Shown piece after piece: positions 57,075 through 64,000 of a stretch of DNA of 64,000 bases. The stretch lies in the NCBI GenBank assembly GCA_947396885.1, contig OX377206.1:17541114-17605113 (forward strand), given 5' to 3'. This DNA comes from Heligmosomoides polygyrus polygyrus (Eukaryota; Nematoda; Chromadorea; Rhabditida; Heligmosomidae). Below the pieces are notes generated by a model. That model searched no databases. It was not told the DNA's origin and saw only the letters and a list, made by a program, of their open reading frames with translations. Made by a program: the position numbers and the translations under genes. The first letter of the stretch is position 1. Each line of letters starts with the position of its first letter.

Positions 57075-58188
57075 GCCCTCCTATTCTGACCTTTGCTAGA
57101 CGTCAAGTAATAGCCGTCCACGTTCAGACGGGGTGTCACACACGCGGTGTCGAGTGCTTCAAAAGACGTGTCGTCGATGTCACAGAAAGGTCGTCTAGGT
57201 TCAGAAGAGATGTCATAAACGTCGTTGAACGGGCATCAGGGCTCAGAAGACGTGACATCCATGTCGCGTAAATGGCGTCCGGATTACGAAAAAGTCACCG
57301 GCATCGTTCAAAAGACGACGCGGCCGGGTTCAGAAGAGTTGACGCGGACGTCGTTCAACGGGCGTCTGGGTCCACAACACATGTCACCGACGTTGCTCGA
57401 CAGGCGTCTAAATCCCGAGCACGTTTCACAGCCGTCGTTCAACAGGCGATGCGACCAGGTTCAGAAAACGTGCCACCTATGTCGCGCAAAGGGCGTCTGG
57501 ATTTCGAACACATGTAATTGGGAACCAGTAAGCGGGGGACCGAGGGGCCAGTGAGGGGTGGTCGAGTAATGGGGAACCAGTAAGTGGAGGGGGGGGGGGT
57601 CCAGTGAAGGGATCAGTGAAGGGCGATGCGACCAGGTTCAAAAGAGATGTCATCGACGTTGTTCAACACCCATCCGGGTTCAGAAGACGTGTCACCCATG
57701 GCGTCCGGATCCCAAACACCGGGGAATCAGTGAAGGGGGGGGGGGGGGTGATCCAGTAATGGGGAACCAGTAAGGGGTCCAGTGAAGGAGGGGCCGCTGA
57801 ATGGGTCGTGAAGGGAGGATCAGTAAGGGCGAGCCAGTATTCTTCTCAGTATCGTCCAAGGTGTATTGGGCTTCGAAAGACGTGCCACTTCGGATAGGGT
57901 CTCTCACGATCTTTTTATCACCACGTAGAGAACGATTACTTCAGAGAATTAATCGCGAACATGTGATAGAGGGTGAACAGGCTTCATAGGAGCAGTTTTG
58001 AAGATTCTCCGCTACTAAATCCCGATATGCTATTCTATATGTTATAGTAAAACTAGTTTTTTTTTTACTGTACTTATGGCAAGAAACCCAAAAGTAGAAA
58101 GGAGGACTGGCGGGGTGTTCTGTTATTGAGGTTTGGGGACGAAACCCCAGCCAAACGTGTGGCAGCCGCTAGGCCGCTGAAAGTCTGG
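57075..58188 (+). mobile_element. Non-autonomous Helitron, copy D (5' end eroded)
   Basis: Same interior as copy C: units around GACGTGTCACC…GTCGCGCAAA (57,110-57,500), then GGGAACCAGTAAGGGG-type minisatellite (57,520-57,800), the conserved GGCGGGGTGTTCTGTTATTG segment, a degenerate hairpin, and the end AAAGTCTGG before T. A clear TCCTACTAT start was not found, so the start coordinate is approximate. Confidence 0.7.
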
Positions 58189-58610
58189 TACTTATGGATA
58201 TTGAAGTTTGGCAAGAAGGCCCATGCCATGTATGTTCAGTTACATCAGAAATGGCCTAGATCAATTTATCGTTGGGGTAGAACACAACGGTGCTCCATAA
58301 AACCTTTAAATTCGTGCAACACATAGCGTTGTAGGGCTGCACTACAAGGTGACTGACTCCCTTCGAGCCTATTCTTCACACCGAAGAAACTAATAAAAGT
58401 GCAATTAAGAGCTTTCCAGTGGGATGGTAACGTTCAGAAAAGTGACTTTCCAAAATTTTCTGTTGCGTTTCTCTCCAATGCTTTAAAATACGTCCAGCGT
58501 CTGGAAACATTATTTCCGTCTCGATTGTAACAAGTGGCGAGCAAAAGTATTTTGGAGTAAACAGCACCAAGTGCGATTGGGGTTGTTCATAGAATTTCTA
58601 AGCTTTTCAG

Positions 58611-59200
58611 GGTCAACAACAGTCAACTGAAGCAATTCTCTGCGGTCCCGCATCAATGTACGCCCATCAGGAAACTGCCCCTGTTGATAGCTCTGGGCAA
58701 GCACAGGTGTGTTGCCTTGAAATATCCTAGTGTGTGGCATTTGAGGCCACGAAATCGAAACCAATCACCCACGGAATTCGGTTTAGTTTCAGCAAGGTTG
58801 GTGGTCTCGCGGTGCCACAGCGGGTCCTGTTGGTGGACTGGAAGTCGCCATGCAGCTTCAGCCTCAACTGGCGCCTTTTTCTCAAGAAGAACAACCACTT
58901 CACCCAATTCCCGTATGCTTTTAGCTATTAATAGCAAAAATTTTCTTTGCGACGAATTCCTAGATAGATAGATACCTGCTGTCCTTAACAAATAACTGTT
59001 TATAGAGCCCGTCTAACGTACCGATAAGACGGCAGGGGTCATTTTATTCTAGTTCACCGACTTCGCTGATGCTTCCAGAGAGGGTATTCGTTTCATTGAA
59101 AACGTTCTAGTATATTTGAAAACATATTCCGTTTGGTTTCTAGGGGGAGGCGTTGAATGAAGACAGTCGTACTCCGGCCCATTCTCAATGAAACCCACCT
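58611..59200 (+). CDS. Exon-repeat gene of unknown function, unit 1 (partial model)
   Basis: Exon 58,611-58,706 is exactly 96 nt (32 codons, phase 0), bounded by TTTTCAG and GTGTGT, and reads GQQQSTEAILCGPASMYAHQ then ETAPVDSSGQAQ. A short exon may follow at about 59,063-59,093 after TTCTAG, and another from about 59,154 after TTTCTAG reading EALNEDSRTPAHSQ stop. The intron after the 96-nt exon is conserved in all copies (…TGTGGCATTTGAGGCCACGA…). Gln, Ser, Thr and Pro dominate, with no known domain. The start codon and full exon chain were not found. Conserved intron sequence means recent duplication rather than selection could explain the similarity. Confidence 0.4.
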
Positions 59201-59397
59201 TTCGACTCACTTATTGTTTTCTTCATGTTGCTTACAAGCAACGTTTGGTTCGTGCGTAGTGACCGACCTCACTCTCAATCGATGTTCTTCGTATAGAGTT
59301 CAGCACGGTCGGGTTTAAGGAAAATTTATACACCACTTTTTGGGCGCTGCAGTGCCGTGAGAACTGCCGGCAACAATAGGAGGTCGTTTCGACCCGT

Positions 59398-59664
59398 GGT
59401 ATACTCCCGCAGGAGTGTCCGCGGCATGTCCGTGGGCGGGAAGTGAGCCGCGGATGGTCGCAGTGCACGCGGGCGACTAGTATCGCATTGGAGCAAGTTT
59501 TCAGTGGACAGTTGCTGTCCAGCGGGCGCGAAGTATAACAGCACCTCATCGTCCGTGGGCGGCGACCTGCGGACGGCGGGCGTAGGCGAGGCGCGGCAAT
59601 TGGCCATGTGAGGGATCCCGGCGCGATTACCGGCAGTCTGCGGACGGTCCTGCGGGAGTATACC
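59398..59664. mobile_element. GC-rich inverted-repeat element
   Basis: Starts GGTATACTCCCGCAGGA and ends with its exact complement TCCTGCGGGAGTATACC, further matched inward (GTCCGC). Target duplication is unclear. The long minus-strand ORFs here (59,232-59,825 and 59,326-59,736) are GC-driven shadows. Confidence 0.75.
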
Positions 59665-59786
59665 ATAAACATTGGCTTGCTCGCGACGCGCGACGCGTGC
59701 ACACCAATGCCGCCATTCATGTCGCCCAATCGACAAATGAGTTTAGCTTTGCATCGCGTCACTCCACGTACTAAACGATCCCTTAA

Positions 59787-60097
59787 AGCCCTCCGCACAG
59801 TTTTGCGGCAACGCGGCAGCCCCATCTTTAAGCATGGGGCAGAGACGCAGAGTCGCCGCGCGAGGCAAAACTAGCCTCGTGCGGCCTGCCGCTGTTGTGC
59901 CGCTCACGCGGCAAATGCGGCAGACGCGGAGGCGGCGACAGTAATCCTTCAAGGCATTGTTGCCGCATTGCCGCGTTGGTGATTGAGCGAGCGGAAGGAG
60001 TGCCGCGTGAACTCTAGCACACGGCAGTGGAAGCCGCGTACGCGGCTGTTCTGGCCTCTGCCGCGTACGCGGCTGCCGCAAAAGTGTGCGGAGGGCT
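59787..60097. mobile_element. GC-rich MITE family P, copy 2
   Basis: Ends AGCCCTCCGCACAGTTTTGC and complement GCAAAAGTGTGCGGAGGGCT, flanked by TAA on both sides. Rich in GCGGCAACGCGGCAG-type sequence. Related to 10,435-10,577. Confidence 0.75.
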
Positions 60098-60098
60098 T

Positions 60099-60316
60099 AA
60101 GGCCTAAGCACACTTTTGCGGCGAGCGGCATGACTCATCGAAGAGCGAAGCGCAGATAGTCCCTCCCTGCGCGGCTCAGCGGCGACGGCAATATTGATCC
60201 ACATCATTATCGCCGCTTAGCTCACCGCCTCCGCTCGCCGCTGGCTGCGAACTGTGCGTTCCTGCCCTATGACAAAGAATAGGGCCGCTGAGTTTCGCAG
60301 AAGTGTGCGCGGGCTT
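60099..60316. mobile_element. GC-rich MITE family P, copy 3, adjacent to copy 2
   Basis: Begins AAGGCCTAAGCACACTTTTG and ends with the inverse of AAAGCCCGCGCACACTTCTG. It directly abuts copy 2 at the TAA, so one inserted next to or into the target of the other. Confidence 0.65.
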
Positions 60317-60635
60317 TCATTGTGCACGAGACGCGCGGCGCGACGAATATCTGCATTGCTACCTGCATGGTTAGTATAGGTTTGTCGCGCGAGTAGGAGT
60401 GTGGAGAATCGAGTGTCTTAGTTCGAGTCCCAACCAGGCCAATCAGCACTCCGGATTCAGTGAATTGCTACCCTGATGTTTTGGGCCCACCTATGCCTTC
60501 ACAATGGCCCATAGGAAGAGTTTGTACATTTGTGTATAGGCAGTAGCTATCCGAAGCTTCAGGGTCCTTTGTAGAAGGCTGAAGGTGCTTTTACTGTATA
60601 GCGGAAGTTCTTCTCGAAACCTCTACGCTTTGCAG

Positions 60636-61654
60636 TATCCGGCAGTTGGAAGTGAAGCAATCTACTGCAGCCTCGCGCCAACGTATGTCCAACAGCTAAC
60701 TGCCCCTGTTGACAGCTTCGCGCAACCACGGGTATGCTCCCTTGAAGTAACCACATGTGTGGCGTTCGAAGCCGCGAAATCAACGTTCGATTTAGTTTCC
60801 ACAAGAATGGTGCTCAGGCGGCGCTAAAGAGCGTGCTACTACTGGATTGGAAGCTGGCATGTCCTACCAGCCCCCGATTTTGCCATTTGCTCAAGGAATT
60901 GCAACAGAATATCCTGCTCGGGTACATTTCTACCCACGCTACCAGAAGTTTTGCTTTTTTATCGTGGTAGTTCGCAAACTTCCTAACTTTACAGGTTCAA
61001 CAACAGTCAACTGAAGTTATTTCGCGCAGCGCCCTACCAACGTACCCCCAACAGACAACTGCCGCTGTTGACTGCTCTGACACTGCACAGGTATGCTCCC
61101 TTGAAGTACCGACATATGTGGCTTTCGAATCCACGAAATCAGGGATCGGTTTAGTTTCCACAAGTTTGGTGTTCAAGCGGTGCCAGAGACGGTCGTGTTG
61201 GTAGTTCGGAATTTGCCATGCAGCTCCAGCCTCCTTTCTCACCGTTGGAAAGTTCACAATATCCCATTCCGGTACGCTTTTAGCCAAAGATACCAGAAGT
61301 TTGCTCTTTTAACATATCCCACTAGATCTTTGCTTTCCTTAATAAGTTGCAGTTGCATTCAGGATCCATATCAGGGTCACGGACCACAAACTGCGCAAGG
61401 GCCAGTAGCTGCTACTTCAGCAACATTGGATGATACTTCGGGAAAAGTTGGTATTCGCGTCATTGAAAGTGTTGTTCAGTATATTCGATAACGTATTCCA
61501 TTTGGTGTCCAGGGGAGGCGTTGATTTGAAAAGTATGGCATCCGCCTTATTTTCTGAGCCAACAAAAGACTGCCCTATAGTAGCATCTGCCGCATTGCCA
61601 CTCAATTGTCGTCCTTCCTACCTTGACTGCAAGCACTGCCTTCTTCATGCGTAG
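60636..61654 (+). CDS. Exon-repeat gene of unknown function, units 2 and 3 (partial model)
   Basis: Two 96-nt phase-0 exons: 60,636-60,731 (TTTGCAG to GTATGC; …TYVQQLTAPVDSFAQPR) and 60,995-61,090 (TTTACAG to GTATGC; VQQQSTEVISRSALPTYPQQ then TTAAVDCSDTAQ). Exon 61,363-61,450 (CATTCAG to GTATTC) reads DPYQGHGPQTAQGPVAATSA… . After a 62-nt intron the last exon starts at 61,513. The phase-consistent frame there ends quickly (EALI stop); the alternative frame gives GGVDLKSMASALFSEPTKDC and runs to a TAG at 61,652. The sequence does not decide between them. The protein is Gln/Thr/Ser/Pro-rich and unrecognised. Confidence 0.4.
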
Positions 61655-62019
61655 TTGCCCGATTCACTTTCTAACGTTCTCTTTCGAGTTAAGCGTGATC
61701 GGGGTTAAGGAAAAATTTAAACTTCAACTGTGGGGCGGCACGAAGCCGTCAGAGCCGCCAACATCCATCAGTGGAGCAGATGATCGATATCGATGGCTTC
61801 CAAAACGCAATGTGACCCCCGAGATTCCCGCCCAAGATGAGAGTACTTCGTCAGGGTGCCTAATTGTAAGTCTAGTTGCGCACTCTTTTATGTGAAGTAA
61901 CTTTCCATTTCAGCGCTCTTTGATTTATTATCTTCATGGCGTTTCGAAAAAAAATTCATGGCGTTAAAAAAACCCATGTCCTCATAGCGGCCATTGGAAG
62001 AGGGCTTATCAACGAAGAA

Positions 62020-62330
62020 CCTGCCAGGACGTGCACGCGACAGCCGGTGCCTCCTCGCACTTCGCGGTCATCCCCTATGTCATTGGTGATTCTGCTTGTG
62101 CAGTCGGAGAGTCGGAGCCGGCTGCTTCGGGCACCTGGAGCTGAGTTTCTACGTTAGGATCCCGCATTTCCCAACTCTCCCCGTCGGATTCGGTGAATTG
62201 ACACATGATTCCGCAGGATAAAACACTGAGCTGTATATCGATTGACCACCAAGTCATTCCAAAGGCCAAATACGCATTCCAGATGCCACTCTGATAACCC
62301 TTGGAAGTAGCATGCGTGGCGCATTCCACG
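62020..62330 (+). repeat. SINE S1 copies (a minus-strand head followed by a plus-strand copy)
   Basis: GTGCACGCGACAGCCGGTGC at 62,031 is an inverted S1 head. From 62,088 a plus copy has TGTGCAGTCGGAGAGTCGGA and the usual tail GATAAAACACTGAGCTGTAT…CCAAATACGCATTC, ending GCGTGGCGCATTCCACG. Confidence 0.6.
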
Positions 62331-62613
62331 AAGAGACTGATTAGAGCGCCTTTTATCCCTTATCAATTTCATTCTGTTAAAAGCGAGGAGATAATCATCG
62401 GTTGCCACCACTTCCTATCGAGAACTAGCTGTACCAGTACTTGTCATTTATCCACTTGGAACATGCCAGGATTAGGTTTGTATATAAAATATCCCAAAAA
62501 CCCTTTCAGACAAAGAATGATCGTCAAATTTTTATCCATCAGGCAGCTATGAAAATCTTAAGCTTGCCTTGAAATAAATACATTCGAGCGAAAATTTTGC
62601 GGCACGTTTTTTC

Positions 62614-62715
62614 GCTCGACTTTACAGAAGCTTCATTTTGGACAGAAATTTCACGTTTTTTTTTGTTCGACTTCACAGAAGCTTCATTTTGGATAGAAAT
62701 TTCGACTTGTTAGAA
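62614..62715. repeat. Tandem duplication of about 50 bp
   Basis: CGACTTTACAGAAGCTTCAT…GAAATTTC is repeated with few changes as CGACTTCACAGAAGCTTCAT. Confidence 0.8.
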
Positions 62716-62739
62716 TAACGCGTCCCTCTAATTTGCGCG

Positions 62740-62960
62740 CAGAAGTCTACGCGAGAAACGGTGCTCTGAAGTGGACCTGAAAACCAGGTTTCGTTGTTCA
62801 AGAAGAATGCACTCCCGACCAAATTGCCAAAGCCGCGACGAGTTGTCCGTTAAGAATTGGACGAGTTTTCCTGTAGTATTAAGGCGATCGTTGCGGGACC
62901 TCGCGACAGCCCACCTCGTCCAAATCAACACCCGATGACGTTGAATAGGTCGTCATCATT
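62740..62960 (-). repeat. Dispersed repeat X, possible copy 3
   Basis: Weak inverted similarity to 600-760 around GCGACGAGTTGTCCGTTAAG and GCGGGACCTCGCGACAGCCC. The least certain of the three. Confidence 0.3.
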
Positions 62961-63959
62961 CCTCCAAAAATTCTCCGTTGTTTTCGTGTTTTCTAACCCT
63001 TTGCTTCAAATCCTTCCGGATTGTCCGGCAGAAAGCATAATAAACGAGGAGGAGGTCAACAAAGAGCATAGAACATTGAAGAAACTCGAAAACTGGCAGA
63101 AGGAGAGGAGAGGGCGTATATGTATGTGTTCCCATGCGTGAACTGCAGTCGAAGTGCACATGTGTGGTAACCCGAAAATGAGTTTGATTACCCCAGATAG
63201 ATACAAGAAATATATTGATCGCAGTCACATTTGAGTGACTTTACATTGAACAAATTGCGATTTTGACTGCTCACTCTCCCTTGCATAAGTCTTGTAAAGC
63301 GCATCAAGCTTTCTCACTATAAGAGCAACCTAGTTTCGAGCATCTGCAACTTGGTCACAGTGCACTAATTGAACCGCATCCTACTGAGGCGGTGGGAATG
63401 GAGCAGTGTTAACAATTGCGAGAGATTGCTCACAGTTTTCTTTCAATACGGTGAAATTACTGTCTGCTAAAGGCAATCACTTGCTGACACTTCATTAGGT
63501 GCGAGCACCGAAAAGTAAAAGACCATCACTCCGGACCTATTTCTGCTTGAAAATTGAATCTTGTCCTCGCCCTAATCTAATCTCAGTCATCAGGCTGATC
63601 GTTTTGGTGAACTACTGACTTTCCAGAGCAGTTGACATCTGAACTGCTGACCACATTCTATAACCTAAACCATTTCTCAGTGATGCGGGAAACTATGCTA
63701 CTGGAAGCTCAGTAGATGAAGGAGAGCAAGTTTCGCTCCAAACCGCAAGTTGTAGCGGTTCTACTTTTTCTAGACCTAATTTTCGCCCCAAATTGACTTT
63801 TGAAAGGTTTGATCACGTACTAGTGCTAGCTGATGGACGCATTCAACAACATAAGGACAAAGCTGAGCCGTCCATTGTCCATCTACCCAATTGTCTGGAG
63901 TTCTTTAAAGTGTTTCTACTGCATAGCACAAGTTCTTCGCAAAGCTCTAAAATTTACAG

Positions 63960-64000
63960 AGTCAGCAACAGTCAGCTGAAGTGATTTCTCACAGCCCTGT
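63960..64000 (+). CDS. Start of another repeated 96-nt exon, cut by the window end
   Basis: After AAATTTACAG the sequence reads SQQQSAEVISHSP in phase 0, matching the starts of the exons at 58,611 and 60,995. The upstream 60 bases (…TTTCTACTGCATAGCACAAG…) resemble those before 60,636. The cluster therefore continues beyond the window. Confidence 0.5.

Noticed and set aside
59232..59825. 197-codon minus-strand ORF
   Set aside because: It lies across a GC-rich inverted-repeat element and its flank, with no recognised domain and an overlapping ORF in another frame.
62857..63141. 94-codon plus-strand ORF
   Set aside because: It crosses repeat-like sequence, with no recognised domain and competing minus-strand ORFs over the same bases.

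Overview
The window looks like nuclear DNA from a parasitic nematode, most likely a strongylid (hookworm-type) worm. That assignment is inference. It rests on short introns with TTTCAG/GTAAG-type junctions, an ATG placed directly after a TTTAG acceptor as at a spliced-leader site, nematode-type trypsin-like serine protease genes, TGATAA promoter motifs, and a repeat mix of RTE-like LINEs, Penelope-like elements, mariner/Tc1, hAT, Helitrons and tRNA-derived SINEs. There is no prokaryotic gene organisation, CRISPR array or operon. Most of the sequence is mobile DNA; real host coding sequence is a small fraction.

Layout. 1-6.7 kb: a Penelope-like element (minus strand, cut by the window start), a decayed RTE-like LINE, a second Penelope-like fragment with its GIY-YIG endonuclease, and a nearly complete but frameshifted second LINE. 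6.7-10.6 kb: no supported gene, then an inverted pair of SINE-like repeats and several small foldback elements. 10.6-19.8 kb (block A), 25.2-47.7 kb (block B) and 48.2-54.1 kb (block C) are copies of one ancestral segment. A and B each carry a multi-exon trypsin-like serine protease gene on the minus strand with the His, Asp and Ser motifs intact; C keeps only the signal-peptide exon and promoter. 20.4-22.9 kb is another LINE copy.

Because the blocks are paralogous, one block serves as an empty-site control for insertions in another. This defines termini of a 1.48-kb Helitron (A versus B), a 0.57-kb Helitron (B versus C), an internally deleted mariner (A versus B), a small TAA-duplicating inverted-repeat element (A versus B), and an 8.2-kb foldback element at 35,016-43,212 (B versus C). 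The foldback has near-identical arms of about 1.2 kb that lead inward into arrays of a roughly 146-bp satellite: about 5 units on the left and about 30 on the right, the larger array with higher-order repeat structure. It is the most striking object here.

54.5-57 kb: a Tc1-like remnant carrying a nested hAT-type element with a perfect 8-bp target duplication. 57-58.2 kb: another Helitron. 58.6-64 kb: a plus-strand cluster of repeated exons, several exactly 96 nt (32 codons), from an unrecognised Gln/Ser/Thr/Pro-rich gene family, interrupted by three GC-rich small inverted-repeat elements and running off the window end. Coordinates of splice sites and element ends were read by eye; no alignment or database search was run.
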